DNA of 64,000 nucleotides from Ehretia macrophylla (GCA_037974665.1 CM075772.1:34697052-34761051), one strand, 5' to 3'; shown: positions 1-13,202, counted from the first letter of the stretch. Numbers and translations: made by a program. Notes: generated by a model not told the origin, from the letters alone.

Positions 1-330
1 CCTTAACGAATGAGGTGGACTTCAACCAAGTCAGCCCTTCTTATGAGGTGGCTATGGAGATTTCCAAAGGAAAAGAAAAAGCCATGGTGCGCATATTTGG
101 CTGCTAAGTACCTTTCGAATGGCAAAAATGGATTGACCAACCCACCTCTTAAATATGCTGCATAACGAAAGGTATTATTTGATACAGAGAGACTTTCAGG
201 CAGAACTTGGGCAATGGTAAGTTGATTCGCTTCTGGGATGATATTTGGCCGTGCCACTCTCCTCAGAGATGCATGCCATAATTTATATCAAATCACAGGG
301 TTCTCATGACCTCGTAGTGATAGATTACAT
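1..330 (+). mobile_element. LINE (non-LTR) reverse transcriptase C-terminal fragment
   Basis: Broken frames give the hallmarks of the region after the RT domain of plant LINEs: a WLWRF motif followed by a KY-containing segment (about 40-110), then GNGKLIRFWDDIWP (about 213-254), the start of the RT zinc-binding region. A stop and a frame change separate the two parts, so it is a decayed fragment. It continues off the left edge. A second LINE piece at about 22.97-23.64 kb covers the RT segment just upstream of this one. Confidence 0.6.
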
Positions 331-1031
331 TCAATATTAAGGAGAAAAAGGGATTTATCTCCATATTCAGCTACCCATCCAAAAGCATTTGGCTTCAGAA
401 TACTTTTTTTTTCTATGGACTACTCTTTCAAATAGAATTTTGGCCCACGGTAATGTAATTGGGATTTCATCTCCTAAATTCTGTTTTTCTATGAAAGTTA
501 GAGATGGAAAGTGTTGTCATAAATTCTTCCTTATTCAATGAGATGTAGAAGCACTTATGGAACTTTCTCTCTGTCCATTTCCCTAGCGCTCTTTGTTTAC
601 TTTTTTTCAAAGGGCAATGAAGGCCTTCCTTAGAAGTTGTCACTCAATCGAAAGGATATAACACATACGAAACGTTAGCCTCGCTGACTTTCTGAGGTAT
701 AACCTTCGCTGCGAGATTAGTGGCTTAGCTAGCTTCGCGCTTCTCGCAGGCTTTTTTTATTTAGAGAGAGTAAAGGTGGCGGTACGGAAGATTGGTACGC
801 TCCGAAAAGCTAGTTTTTCAGTTCCCTCCCCCTATGTGGTCTGCCTTCTTCCCAGTCTGCCTCATTTTTCTTGATGGAATATATCAATACCCAAGCTCCA
901 ACTTTGCTTGCGTTCTTCACCGGTGCTCACCGGATATATCACTCATCCCGCTTCTAAGGTAAGGAGTATGCTGCGTGTTAGAATTTTTACGGGAATGAAT
1001 CGCATATGTTGATTGAGAATTGCTCAGGAAT
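331..1031. other. Spacer, no gene recognised
   Basis: AT-moderate sequence with pyrimidine-rich runs typical of plant mitochondrial spacers. A tiny perfect palindrome CCGGTGCTCACCGG lies near 920. No reading frame or RNA gene is supported. It lies just downstream of the minus-strand mttB copy. Confidence 0.5.
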
Positions 1032-1920
1032 TCATTGATAATGACTTTGCTAGGTTCTAGGGGGGCTACTCTTCTTTTTTGTCGATCGTGCCGCCCTCCC
1101 TCATTCCACTCGTCCAGCCCTCTTCAGGAACTTGTACAATCGATGCCACAAAGATAGCCAACTCTATTATCAAAGAAATAAGAAAACGGGCGACAATTTG
1201 GCACTAGATATCCAGAGGTGTAGAAAGAGCAGTTGCGAGAACCAGAAAAACCATAAAAAAATGACGATTGGTCGTAGAGGTTTCTACAGAAAGACCCATT
1301 GGTTCTGGCAAATGGATCACAATTACAAGTACTTGGGAGCATACCGATTGGATGAACGAAATACGAACAGTTAACATAATATGGACATAGATCTTAGGTT
1401 GTGACTTGATCATGAATGAATTTCTTGATGTTGCACCATTGAAGTATAGAAAGTTCAAAAGATTGGGAGCTACCCGGGAAGGAGTTAGGAACAGGAGCAA
1501 GGAGAAGCGAGAACCACTTAAATGGAGAAATTGATTGTATTTGGTCCTTTGTTCCCCATAGCAACTGGGGATTGAAAAACACCAAATTTGATGACTTATT
1601 AAGGGAAAGACAAAGTAAGAGCATGCTATTGAAGACATTGCAACATATGTTGAGAAGGCCTTCGTTGATTGTGTACGAACAAAATACGAGTCCAAAGGCA
1701 GGGTAAGAAAGGGTTTTGCTAATGGAGATATTAACTCTTTCGGGAACCAGTAACATGTAAACCATGTCAAACCAAGACCAATCAATATCCGAACGAAACA
1801 GATTCGAACTTCTCCTAGAATAGTTTCTAGTGCGAAATAAAATTCATAGGATATATATGAGTAATTCAATAGATAAATATAAATATTTGATAGGATTCGA
1901 TTCATTTTAGTAATGAACAA
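1032..1920 (-). pseudogene. mttB: mttB (tatC) pseudogene, Sec-independent translocase subunit
   Basis: The minus-strand product matches plant mitochondrial MttB/TatC, the multi-spanning inner-membrane subunit of a twin-arginine-type translocase. Visible family blocks are LGEVRI, GLGLTWFTCYWFP, PFLTLPLDSYFV, FSTYVA, CSYFVFPLISHQIWCF and IPSCYGEQRTKYN. The frame runs from 1920 (ATG; a second ATG is at 1905) to a TAG at 1204-1206, where the family has a Trp (TGG). Beyond it the same frame still reads family sequence (CQIVA, then EEGWTSGM), and after a further frameshift near 1075 the family C-terminus ends in a TGA at 1032-1034. The G-to-A nonsense change plus frameshift make it a pseudogene; ordinary C-to-U editing cannot repair TAG to TGG. 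The true start of plant mttB is poorly defined, so the 5' end is approximate. Confidence 0.88.
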
Positions 1921-2218
1921 AACAAATAGGATTGATTATGTATCACAATTTCATCACTACATTGAAGGCTTTTTTGTAAATATATTGGTAAGATAGCTTG
2001 GAATCCAAACTAAACTGTATCAATTATTATGATCCTTATTGTGTACATAACTTGTGTTAGGATCTACTAAAGAAATTGGGTGGGTATAGGGCATATAACA
2101 AAAAAGTGCCCATTTATATCGGTCATAAAATCAAAAAAGAAAAAGCAGACATGAATAGTTTTATTCTCTAAACAAGTAGGTTTTGGGTTATTGTTTTAGC
2201 ACCCAAATTCTATTGTTG

Positions 2219-2460
2219 GCTTTGATACCATGAAAAAAAAAGATAACAAAAGACATTCAAGAGAATAAATAAAACAATTTTCAAGAGAGAAACTCTAGTG
2301 AACCACTTTTCCCCCATCCATTCCCCTTTGAATGAAGTAAAAAAAAAAGAATCTAAGGCTCTAGTCTAATTGAAGACTTTCAATGCTCATGCTATTTGAA
2401 AGAGCTTTCAACATGGAGTGAAGAATCCATAACGTACACAAATAGTAAGCGATCTATGAA
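2219..2460 (-). mobile_element. Ty1/copia LTR end with primer binding site, remnant
   Basis: On the minus strand a TGGTATCAAAGC motif (2219-2230) matches the initiator-tRNA-Met primer binding site of plant copia elements with one change. It sits directly after an LTR-like end in ...TTTTTCA (2231 onward). The AT-rich sequence to about 2460 would be the LTR. The far boundary is not visible and no gag frame survives on the other side, so this is a remnant called on PBS and context. Confidence 0.42.
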
Positions 2461-2479
2461 TATCATCTTAATTCAGGTC

Positions 2480-2730
2480 TTGTTCTGCACTTAAATGGAT
2501 AACTAAAACCCTTACCTTGACCAGTTCGTAGTGGAAAACCTCGATGACATAATCGTTTATAGTCACTCACTGGGGCTTTAGAACTCTGAGTACAGTCTTC
2601 CAAGTGTAGCATGAAAAGAGGCTGTACGTGAGAGAGTACTCTGATAAAAGTGCTATTTCTTGGCCATTGGATTCGCAAGGGTGTGATTCAGATGGATCAA
2701 GAGAAAATCATGTATGTTGTGGACTGGGAA
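2480..2730 (+). mobile_element. Ty3/gypsy reverse transcriptase fragment
   Basis: Across several frame shifts the plus strand reads like the RT palm and thumb of Ty3/gypsy Pol: YLDQFVVENLDDIIVYSHS with the DD catalytic pair near 2540, then a block resembling FLGHWIRKGVIQMDQEKI near 2660-2710. Stops and indels interrupt it. It is a short decayed scrap with no LTR nearby. Confidence 0.65.
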
Positions 2731-2959
2731 GTGCTGAAGAAGGATAAAACAGGAAGCAGTGGTGAATCCGGATGCTCGAAGCCATTTTAGATAAGACAAG
2801 ACAGCTCAGGAGGAGTAGAAAGTTGCCACAACCTAGGAAGGGTTTATAGGAAGCCAAAAAACGTGAGCCTTTTTACAAAGTTTATAAAGTTGGAGAGTTC
2901 CATGACGGCTTCAAGGAGAACATCGAGACGCCATCAGTTTGGAGTGCGAGGCCAGCAGA

Positions 2960-3370
2960 GCTTTCTGCAGAGGAGATCCGGTAACTGTTATGAATGTAGA
3001 GGAGTGGGGCATTTTGCTCGTTAATGTTCTAATGTTCAGACGGACGAATGATGCTAGGGGAGTGCAGAATAGACCAGCCTAAGATGGAAGAGTGAATGTT
3101 GTGGAGCCTAGAGCCCGGGAAGCTCTAAAGGTAAGTTCAAGGTGGAAACATAGCGAGGGTTTTGAAGCTTAGGAGAGGAGACAGTTTCGTTGTCGTTAGA
3201 TTGTGTGGCAACGTGAGCTAACATCAGTAGAAAGGAGGAGGAGACGGAAAGCTGTATTCCAAATCTATGTCAGAATTGGCCAGTGCAAAGATAATCATTG
3301 ATGCTGGGAGTTTGGATAACATAGCATTCATGGAGATGGTAGGCTTGATATGGATACAACTGCTTATCAC
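2960..3370 (+). mobile_element. Ty3/gypsy gag zinc-knuckle and protease-like fragment
   Basis: A CCHC knuckle reads GNCYECRGVGHFAR followed by a stop (about 2980-3030). Further on, AKIIIDAGSLDNIAF (about 3285-3325) resembles the aspartic-protease D-x-G region of plant gypsy polyproteins. Order here is RT scrap, then gag, then protease on one strand, the reverse of gag-PR-RT, so at least two element fragments are juxtaposed. Non-functional. Confidence 0.55.
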
Positions 3371-6300
3371 CCACCTTAGAATCAACGAGTTCAGTTCGAC
3401 TATACCAGCCTTAATTTCCTCATTCAGGACAGATGGAAGCAGGTTATGGATCTGTTCAAGTTGGTCGATCAATCCCTTCTTTCTTTCCCCTGCCTCTGGA
3501 CACCTTAGAATATATTTGATTGGAAGGAGGGTGAGGTTTGAAGATGCTTGACCATTCTTTGCAGAAAAAGAGAGCTCAACAGACCTCGTTACGGAAAAAC
3601 ATGACCATTAAAGAAAAGGGTCGATCGGAGGATCCTCCATACACCTCTCATCAGCTTTTACGGTAGTAGGGACGAAGCCTTTTGTTTGGTTCGGATAGTC
3701 AATTAAGTTAGTTTTAGCCCCTCCCCTCACTCACAGGCTGCCAAGTCGAGTTCATTCAAGATCACTGATCCCTGAAGCGAAGGCCGTCAATTAAGGTGGT
3801 CAAGCAAACAACCAATGCTCTGGGCTACCGCACCCTTACGCATCAATCGAGACTAAAAAAACTAACATTATATTCTTTCGAACGAAAAAGAAAAAGTGAT
3901 AGCGTCAAGTTCTCTTGATTTTGTCATAGGAAGAAGAAGATGGGGAATATCACAGTTTGGGGAGACAAGCACGAACATAGTTAGCTAGATTCTCCTAGTT
4001 CCCCGATAGACCATATTATGAGGACGATGCAGGTGGAGATGTGGACCTGGATGGTGCTTACCCAGGAACAGCAGCTTTGCCCTTCCTGCTTCTCAATGAA
4101 CCAGATCAACCACTTAGGCAGGGTCTACTTCTACTGGTGTTGGATACTTCCTGCATACATCACCATCAACGATTAAAAACAAGGCTTAGTAGAGTTTTTT
4201 GCAATAACCAACCGACCGAGTGTGCAATCGAATACAAAACCAGTTGTTGTAGTCATAGGTTCAGTAGGAATTCCTACCTAGTGCAGGACCTTTAGTAGGT
4301 CCATTTTCGGTAGTACATGTAAGGGCCGGTGTAGAAATCGCAGGAATATCAATTGGGAAAACAAAACGCATTAGACCCAAAGGGAATGTCAATGAGTGTA
4401 CAAATGTTATGAAGTTGGTGAGCGAATGGCATACACCCTTGATGAGCCTTTTGTCTATTTCTTTTTTGCCTAACCAATACGACCAGGGATAGAAATCCTT
4501 TGTGAAAGGATAAATAGGATTCTACTATGTACTTTGACTTTTGCCACAAATATTAGTAACGATAAGAGCACTTTCTCTCCTATTCACCCTTTACCAATCG
4601 AGAAGTATCGGTAATCTTTCTTTTAACTAGTTACTCGGGTTATTTCACTATGTAATTAGTCTTTACCAGTTTGTTGCGTGCTTAGATGAAGTCTAATTTT
4701 CGATAGTTACCACTCAGAGGGAATATCTATCGATTCTGCTATCAGGAAAGTAAGGCATGGAATCACGCTAAGGTACGGTTTCTAATCCATCGAGAATAGG
4801 ATCTACTTTAGATATTAGATTTCCTACTTATGCCTTTTCAAGCAAGGCTGACTTCAACAAGGAATGGAACCATAGCTCAAACTGATTGATGATCCTTCTC
4901 TCTCCTGAGGTCACCCAAGGTAGACAGAATGCCCCAAACCCGAGAGTTCGATCCAAGTACAAACCTTGCTTCAGACATAAAGGAAGTTCCCATGCTTAAT
5001 TCATGTCTTACCTTCGTTCTTTTCTTAGAGTTCGATCCCAAAGCTTCCATGACCTTAGATGTTGCAAAGAGCAGATCGATCTCTGGCTTCCCGAATGCCT
5101 TGACTTACTAAAGACTGGAATTGGAATGAACCATGCAATTCATAAGGAATGAGATTCGGTATCTACTCTATCTATTCGATTGACCATAAAGCTAGGCATG
5201 CCAAATCCGTCAATCCCAGTCTTTTCATTGCGCTAGGGCGCTTAATAAGTCCATCTTCACTTCACTATTCACTATAAAGTAAGAACAGATTTCGTCGATT
5301 AAAATCATATCCAATCTTAATCTTCCTGCTAAACCAATCCCTAGTACAAGTAACTAAATACAGTTCATTCCTAACTAATAGTAATGGCAAACTTAACTAG
5401 GAAAGAGAACTTCATTTACTATCGGGGTTCCCCTTTTATTACTTCATGCTCTATTTTATACTGAGATTTCCCATGCCATGCTTTACTTTAATTCCCCATT
5501 CTTTCAAGTTCAAGTCCAGTTTCAGATTTCCGAGCATTTGAACAAAGAGGAAAGTAGTAGCTCCCAATGGACCAATCTACTCTTTTTTTTAATTTGAATT
5601 GTATGGTAAGGTAAGCATTGATCTTCCTTAACCTTTTTTCTACCTTTGAAGATAGAAAGGGCATTGAAGCAATACCTGTCTAGGGGGACCAATTGTTAAA
5701 GCAAGTCAAAGTGCGGATAAGGGGGATAATAGGTAATCGGAGTAGTAGCATTCTCCTTCTAGTCTTCCTTTCTTAGCTCTTAGGGATAAATCTTCCTTCC
5801 CCTTCTATGACCATGGGCACAATAAGTCTTACTAAGATGTTTCCTTTTCTTTTTATTGAATTGAATCCTTCATATCTTAGTGTGCCAAGCATGAAGAGAT
5901 GTCAAGTCAAGGGGGTATAAGCAAGAGCTCTACTTACTGTGAATCTGTCTCATAGCCTTCCAAGCGAGGACAAGCAGAAGCTATGGAATAGAGTCTTTCT
6001 TTGCCATTCATTAATTAGGTAAAGCAGTCAGTACGCTAAATAGGCATTTATTCTTTATCTTATTGCCCTTCATCTCTTTCTTTTAGTTTTAGATGACTCT
6101 TTACCACTTATTTGAATGCAGTTTAGTCTATGAATGATTAAGAATAAGTGGTTTTTAATAGTTGAATGGTTGTGTAAGATCTTTAGCTTTTTAGTGAGGG
6201 AGGAAGATACATAGTTAAACTGCAACCGATTTAAGCTCTTAATGAATCCCTGTTGAGGCAGTCTTAGAAGTAAGCATTGGAGGAAAACTAAGCTCTTACA

Positions 6301-9270
6301 TTTCTTATAAAAAACTGCTTTAAAGGAGAGAAATCGAAGGTCTGCTATCTATTATACTTAAATTACCTTCCCAAAGTAATAAAAGAATTCTTGATAAACC
6401 AACTCGTCAGTCTGATAAGAGTTCCCACTAAAGGTAAAGACAGGACTCAAGAGCAAGATAGCAAGCGGCGGGGGGAGAAAGGTAAGCAAGGTCCAAGCCG
6501 AGAGCTTTACCGCGGGATGGAAAAGAGAAGGCGGGAAGGGAATAATAAGAAAAAATATCCCTCTACTGGAAAGTGGTCAAGAAAGGAGATTGCTTTTGAA
6601 TGCCTACCTAAGCCAAGCTCTTTGACAGACTCGGCTGTGAACAAATTATCTCTTAGAGAATCGACCGTTCGAAAAGAAAAAGTCTTATTAGTCTTCCGCT
6701 TGAACGATGATATCTATAATCACAAAAGAATACTAGTCTCAAGCTAAATGATATCGGCTGAAGGTAAGTAAATTCTTTAGTTTATGGAAGGAATCCACTC
6801 TTTCAGCTACTATTTTTTTAAGAAAATAATCCGATGCAGTTAGCGAGAGGTTCAGTTCGAAAGGAAATGCAGTTCTGTCATCTACGGGTAGAAAGACTAA
6901 AAAAGAAAAGAAAGTATGCTATCTCTTCTAGCCTTCTTTCTTGCTGTGATTCCATCTCCTATATCAAGACAAGTTAGTTCATCTTAGGGTTTTTTCTTTT
7001 TAATAAAGGCTTAAGTTCTTCCTTTATTAAGGTAAGGTCCGAGAGTAACATGGCAATTTTGTCAGCTTTTCTGACTATGATTTCCATGGTAGCTAGGCAA
7101 AGTCTAGGTTATATCAAACCAGACTACTTCCAGGTGGTTTAGTAAGGGCTTTAGGAAAAGATGTAACAACTCTTGTCGGAAGGGCAGGGCTACTATACTA
7201 GATGGGAAAGATATCCTACACCTGGACCAAGCTAACAAAGATGAGACTTCTCTTTTCAGGGTTAGGCTCTATATAAACAGATCAATAGACTGGTTAACTA
7301 TGGTCTGGTCAGAGCCCTCTGTTATCTGTTGTAGGAGATTGATTGGACTTTATATCGTACCTTACTTAGTGTTCCGTTGGACCTGGATTCTCTAAAGCTT
7401 CAATAGAAGTACCCATCGAGGGAGGATTGAATAAGGAATTGACTTATCTCAAAAGGAGATTAAAGTCTTTCATCTATATCTGGCACTGCTTTACTTGGCT
7501 TATCTAGTAGACTGCTTTTAGCTTTCACGTGTCAAGGAGGATACAACATTTAGCTTTAGCAAGTACTACTACTCCTATATTTTCGTATAGTATAACCGAT
7601 GATATGATGTTCTTTTCACTTTTGGAGTAAGAAAAGTATATGCATAGCGGTGAAGTCAAGTGATTCCGAAATCTCTCTTTCCCGTGCTATCGAATCATAT
7701 CTTTACGAGAATCGGCTTTTTTAATTGCAATAATAAGCTAAATAGGTTGTTTTTGTTATACATACCTAACCTAAAGAAAGAAAATGAAATCATACTTGAT
7801 TGCACATTTCTTAGCATGATTGGTAGCATGGCACGGTCTCTTTCCTTGAATTCTGGGCAAGACAGTCATTCAGTGCAAGTGGTATCCTATATAAATAAAT
7901 CCGGTCTTTCTTTTCCAATTTCATCAGTCCAATCATTGAAGTAGTATATTTGTTAGGACGGTTGTTAGAAGAGAAGTATTGGACATGGAATCGTTCCTTG
8001 TCTGGTCTTCTAGGCCCCGTAGGCCATGTAAGAGTTCATTCTCTTAGAAGGATTTTTTTACAATAAAAAAAGTTTTGTTGTGAGAAAATGAACCAAAAGA
8101 ACTAACGAATGGCTCTTTCAGTTAGGTAACAGGTGTGCTTGAGTAAGATGAATTTTTCCCTAAGCTAAATCCTTAAGATGAGACTACCTAATAGATGGAA
8201 TCCTGTGCGTACAATACTTTTCCAAGCCTGGGAAATACTTCTGATCTCACTTACCGGTAGAATAAGAATAGACAGATCGGTCGCCTCTTACTCGTCTTTT
8301 GAAAGCCATAACATTCGCATAGAGGAGTATCCGTAGCACTACACTAACAAGAGATGAACTACGAGTAGAAATCAGTAGTCAGTCTTTGACTTAAATAAAG
8401 ATATTGCGTATAAAGAGAGAAAGAGAGAGATAGCCAGTGTTTACTTAAGTCGGTCCAAGCTTGACTTAGCTCAAGCAATGCCCAAAGACTCCCATGCCTT
8501 TCTTGGTTGGTCCAAGCCAACCAACCCAGGTGAAGCAACATCTGTTTGTCAACCCATTTTCCCTGGGGACCAAGAGCAGGAGCAGCCCATTCAGGCATGG
8601 TCAATGATAATAGATTTCACTATTTCTAGGCCGAAACCATAGCCAAGTGGCTAAGGCATGATTCTGCTCCACTCCTCTTTGTCCTGCACAAAGTAGCTTT
8701 ATATAAGAAAGTGAAAGATCTGATTGTTACAGACAACTAGATCGAGGGAAGGAATCTACTCTACTGGACAATCAAAGAAAGTAGCCAGCTTAAAAGCACC
8801 CTGGTCGAAGCGAAGAACATGCAATGGAGGAAGAAAGAGACCACCAATGCAAGTGGATCGACTTAAGCATCGATTTCGAAGGCGACAACATGAAGCATGA
8901 AAATAGAACCCGCCAGATCAGGGGTATGAAGGAGAATTCGTCTTCCAACCATCAGGGCATCAATCTCATGCTCATGCATGTGCGCTTTTAGTTCTGTCAA
9001 TCCCTTCTTTTATCTTTGCTTTTATCAAGTCTTTAGCCCAGAAAGCATAGCATTTGGGAAATAGTTGTAGGTGTGTTCCAGAAGCTAGTGTTGGAGTATT
9101 ACTTAAGTAGGAGTCATCTTTGAGAGAGATGTCTATTTATGACCATGAGTGAAATCCCATGATGGAAGTAGGTGATCTTCAACAAGTGTTGGACTATGCC
9201 ATTCGTCAAACAACGCATACATCTCCGATTGGAGAGTTTCTTAATCGTCTGATTATTTCAATGGAAAAAA
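3371..9270. other. Mitochondrial-type intergenic DNA, no gene recognised
   Basis: About 5.9 kb with no conserved protein, tRNA or rRNA that I can support. Composition, with many GAAAG/CTTTC runs, resembles angiosperm mitochondrial spacers. The longest open frame (6391-6747, 118 residues) is Lys/Arg-rich, matches nothing I know and is probably chance. Short repeats found elsewhere in the window occur at 3535-3551 and 8491-8520. A stretch near 8640-8672 has a D-arm-like look but does not fold into a tRNA. Confidence 0.5.
8491..8520. repeat. 30-nt palindromic repeat, copy 1
   Basis: Nearly identical (two differences) to 18541-18570. The core TTGGTTGGTCCAAGCCAA is an imperfect inverted repeat that can form a small hairpin. 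Similarity extends a few bases upstream (both preceded by GCCCAAA). Confidence 0.75.
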
Positions 9271-10242
9271 TCCAATTATATAGAATTAGGTCCTTGACTC
9301 AGGGTAGAAGGATAAAAACATATACTCTTCTTACCTAGTCCAGGTCCTGATTCCATGATAGGTACCATGAAATCAAGACCCCTCACTGCCACCATGTCAT
9401 AAACCTTCCACATAAGACCTAAACGCACCAATGAAGGATCAGTGCGATTGATCTTCCATTTCCGATTGATGACAGGGGCCTTGAAGAATTCCTCAATGGA
9501 CATGTGACAAAGCTGTACTATAGTACGAATGGCAGTATTACAACCAACTCTACATCCATGATCTAAGGGTAGACCACTCAAGAAAATCTTTCATCCTGGC
9601 TTGTGTAGCCTATGCGAAGCAAGCTTACACTGGTAGAGAAAACAACTCATCTGATATGGGATGGGACTACTTGAAGATCCCTAGGCCTCATCTCCTTCCT
9701 TAGGAAGTCGATGATTATACCACTTAGATATGGATTGAGAAGACGGCCCTGCCCCATCCAAAGATTGAACGGTATTTCCATCTTAGTCCACATCGCCCAG
9801 AGGTGCCCATAGTCTGCTGACCGGTGATGGTCCAAGTGTGCCAAAACACGGTAATTAGCACCAGCCACCCGAGTAAGGATAGAAAACCACTTGAAATGGT
9901 ACTTCATATGAACTGCTATGGATCCACATGGATGGTGGGAGTTTAACAAACTCCGAATTGAGATAGGAGATAAATATTTTCTCAATTCCCTAACCCTGAA
10001 GTGTTTAACAAACTCAGCAGAACCAGAATGGGGGATCACGCACTTTTGATAACTTATTGTTACCCCTCCCTTAATCTACCGAAAGCATATTCATAGACTT
10101 TGGCGACTTCTTGATCGACAATGACAATATTATCACTGAGTACGATGTAAAACATACACCAGGTGTACCAGTTTTGCATACCACCACACTAATATATGGT
10201 GTAATAGCGCGAAAATAGGCCAAGAAGCGTGATATCCCAACA
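9271..10242. other. Unassigned segment with minus-strand open frames
   Basis: Minus-strand open frames of 101 and 130 residues (9276-9581, 9647-10039) lie in different frames and match no family I recognise. This segment and 12765-13202 were contiguous before the solo LTR at 10248 inserted. Confidence 0.3.
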
Positions 10243-10576
10243 GCTACTGTCACGCCCCAACTCGACCCCTCTTACAATCAGTCAGGACGCAACGGAATTT
10301 CGGCAGCATAACGACAGTAACATGAACATCAGGGCTCTAAACCAACCCTTAATAACAACATACATCAAACTCCACAAATCACGAACCAACTCCACAATCA
10401 AATTAACAACGTACAACGCAACCATTTCATACATTAAACATTCTTTCATCAACTCATTCATAGTTATGCGCCTCCGTTCCAACATAATACATAGGCTATA
10501 CATTCATTTCAAAATAGATTATACAAAACATTATTTTACAACAACTAAGATAATCTCATGGCAATGACTCCTGCAC

Positions 10577-10774
10577 TTAAGACTCATCCACGTAAGGCTC
10601 ATTTTCCACATTCTCCTCTTCAGGAGGCACGTACCCGTAATCTTGCGAAAGTACACCTATATGCATGCAATAATAGAGAGTGAGCTTATATACATAAGCC
10701 CAGTGAGGATCCGATAGATCTCGAGCAAGGTCTACTAAACTCCTTGGAATAATCCTTTGAGTCAGTAAACACAC
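10577..10774 (-). other. Acidic-tailed small reading frame inside LTR C
   Basis: A 65-residue minus-strand frame ends in YVPPEEENVENEPYVDES. Its acidic tail occupies the same place, just downstream of the LTR hairpin, as acidic tails in LTR A, LTR B and the 58-kb LTR. Coding status is unproven, and this copy has no clear CAG|GA junction. Confidence 0.3.
10681..10702 (-). promoter_or_regulatory. Conserved LTR hairpin (LTR C copy)
   Basis: In LTR sense: TGGGCTTAT, 4-nt loop, ATAAGCTCA. Nine pairs form, one a G-U wobble at the third pair. Other LTRs have a hairpin with different stem bases at this place. Confidence 0.55.
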
Positions 10775-12764
10775 AATAACATCAATAATACTATCATCAC
10801 ATAACTATATGACCATTCAATAAAGGATACTCTCTCTAGTTGGTGTAGCTCCAAACGCCATCACGATCTCAACCGTTCTTCTTATAACTCCCCATTACTC
10901 ACGCACCCGAGGTACCTCACTAGCCCCTCCCTCCATGACACCTCCGTCATGCGAGCTGGGGGTAGCCTATGGCAGTCATGCCGTTATCAACCCGACAGCC
11001 CAACGCTGCCCGAGAGGTGGCACACACATACCAAGACTCCATAATCATCAATCATCAATCAATCATCAATCAATCAATTGGGAGATCAGCAACGAAAGTG
11101 CCCGATTCCCGAACTCAATAATAATCAATCAATAACATCAATATAACATCAATATTAAATTAAACGACAAATAACGTAGTTAGATGACAAAGTAGGCCAT
11201 CTAACCGGACATGCATAATATACATAATTAAACTCTAAATTACTCATCAACAACTCACCATTCATCACTCGAACCCTACCCAACCATCTAGAGGCATCGT
11301 TCAAGACATTAAAGAATCACAACCTAAACTTCTAAAATTCATAACTTACAATCTACTAATCCAAACATTGACAAATCAGTTCCTATCACTCACCCATTCA
11401 ACCTACTACATTAGCCCTCTCGGAAATCCACCATAACACCTCCAAATCATGCCCGATAACCCTAAAACCCTAAGATGTCTTGGCTGGATTTTCCGGATTT
11501 TCACACGAACAATGTAATCGAAAATTCGGCATTACAAAAGAGCTAACACCTAATTATCAAGTATTTAGAAATCGACGGAAATCGATTTCGATCAACACAA
11601 CTCATTTAATTCAACTTTGAACATTTTAATCAAAATTAAATACCCGGAAAATAAAAATTATGCTACATCCGACAGAAATTCGTAGTATTTGTATATAACG
11701 ATCCCTAGCATGCAATGAGCAAAAAACCATCATCAGATTTCAATTCTAACGGTTCAAATTTCATTTATACGCAAAAACATAAAAATGACATTTTGAGATC
11801 TAGAATTTTTCTCTCACCTTTGATCCGAAGTAAAGCTAGGAATGCGTGCAACAGGTGCCCAACAAGCGGAATCTAGCTCGGTTTGAAAAGATTCGGACTT
11901 TAAATGAGTTTTCTAAGGCAAAATTACTTTGAAAATAAGTTGAATAAAATCTCTTTTTTTTCCCTAAGCTTTCACGGCTGCAAGGTGTGTGAAAATGTGG
12001 TGTTTTGCTTTGTTTCATTGTGTGTTGGTGATATATGCATGAAAGTCAACAAGTCAAATGAAAGTCAAAGTTGAAACTTTAGTATTTTTAGTGTTTTCTT
12101 GACTTTAAATGCATTTTATTGATCACCAAAGTTCAAAATAATTATTCAACACTTAAGATAGTTCAAGTAGATTATTTTTAGGTGACAAGAAGTTTTACAA
12201 TCAAACAATTTCACCCGAGTCGGCTTAAAATGCGATTTCTGCAAAAGAAGGTGAAAAGTCATATTATTTATTTTCAAATGTCTTTTGAATGCACAATTAA
12301 TCTAAAATCAATTAATACCACATATAAATACATTTATATTAATATATACTAGGTCAACAAAAGTCAATGCAAGAATCGGGTTTAGAAGAAATTACTGTTT
12401 CACTCAAAATCGCTATTTTTCGCCCGAAAAATATATTTAAATTACTATTCTGTTTTAGAATCAATTTTTATCAAACATGGGTCTATTAATAATAGAGGAC
12501 TAGTTTTTAAGACGTTTAAAACACCCCTGTAAAAATTTTAGCGGACAGGTGTTCAAAAATACTATTCACTGAAAATCGACGATAAAATTTCTGATCCCGT
12601 TTTTGATGAAAATTTCATGAATGCACATTTAGCACGTATTAGGAGTATTGACATCAAAATTATAACATTCTAGGCCCTATAGCACATAAACAGGTCATAT
12701 GCACGCAAAACGAGACAAAGCACGTAAATCAAGTTAAAGCAGAAAAATGGGGTTTCACAGCTAC

Positions 12765-13202
12765 CCTGCCACAAAGCATACTTGAGCGAACCTTCATTTA
12801 ACAAAAGACACCTCAAACAAAAAGACTAAAACAATCAGTCGCCGACTTTAGGTCAAAGTGGAAACAGTGCCTACTGCCAACCAGTCGATCAAGAGGCTGT
12901 GTTTGGTTAATTAAAAGTTCCATCTTGGGGGAGAGGTCTTAAGATCTCTGCCACCCAAACATGGAAGGGGTGTAACAACCTCTGATTAACGTAGTTCCCA
13001 ATGGCGAATATATGGTGCTTGCTGTTTTTCAATTCTTTCTTGTGTTTACATATACACAGGGGGAATTGTGGTCTGAGGGTTGGTTGTTTCTTGCCAGTCT
13101 CGCAAGAGGGGACTTTTCTCATTGAATTTTGAGGCAAAAAACCTGGTAAAAAGGGTAGGTGGGTAAGGAAGGAAGTACGAGATCTGATCATTGAGAACAA
13201 GA
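12765..13202. other. Unassigned segment between two solo LTRs
   Basis: About 440 bp between the TSDs of LTR C and LTR A. I see no conserved protein or RNA. It is pre-insertion target DNA. Confidence 0.5.

Larger units (their letters stand above)
10243..12764 (-). mobile_element. Solo Ty3/gypsy LTR C with perfect TSD GCTAC
   Basis: The LTR spans 10248-12759 (2512 bp). It begins TGTCACGCCCCAAC and ends TTTCACA on the plus strand, i.e. it lies in minus orientation (LTR ends in ...GGGGCGTGACA). It is bounded by identical 5-bp repeats GCTAC (10243-10247 and 12760-12764). No PBS, polypurine tract or internal region flanks it, so it is a solo LTR left by LTR-LTR recombination. The block near 10.93-11.03 kb is related to the core of the other LTRs in the window. 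Confidence 0.85.

Noticed and set aside
6391-6747. 118-residue basic open frame
   Set aside because: No family, no signals; purine-rich spacer composition is enough.
8636-8710. ATAGCCAAGTGGCTAAGGCA, D-arm-like stretch
   Set aside because: No matching T-arm or acceptor stem; not a tRNA gene.
9276-10039. Minus-strand frames as a transposase
   Set aside because: No catalytic motif or terminal repeats could be identified.
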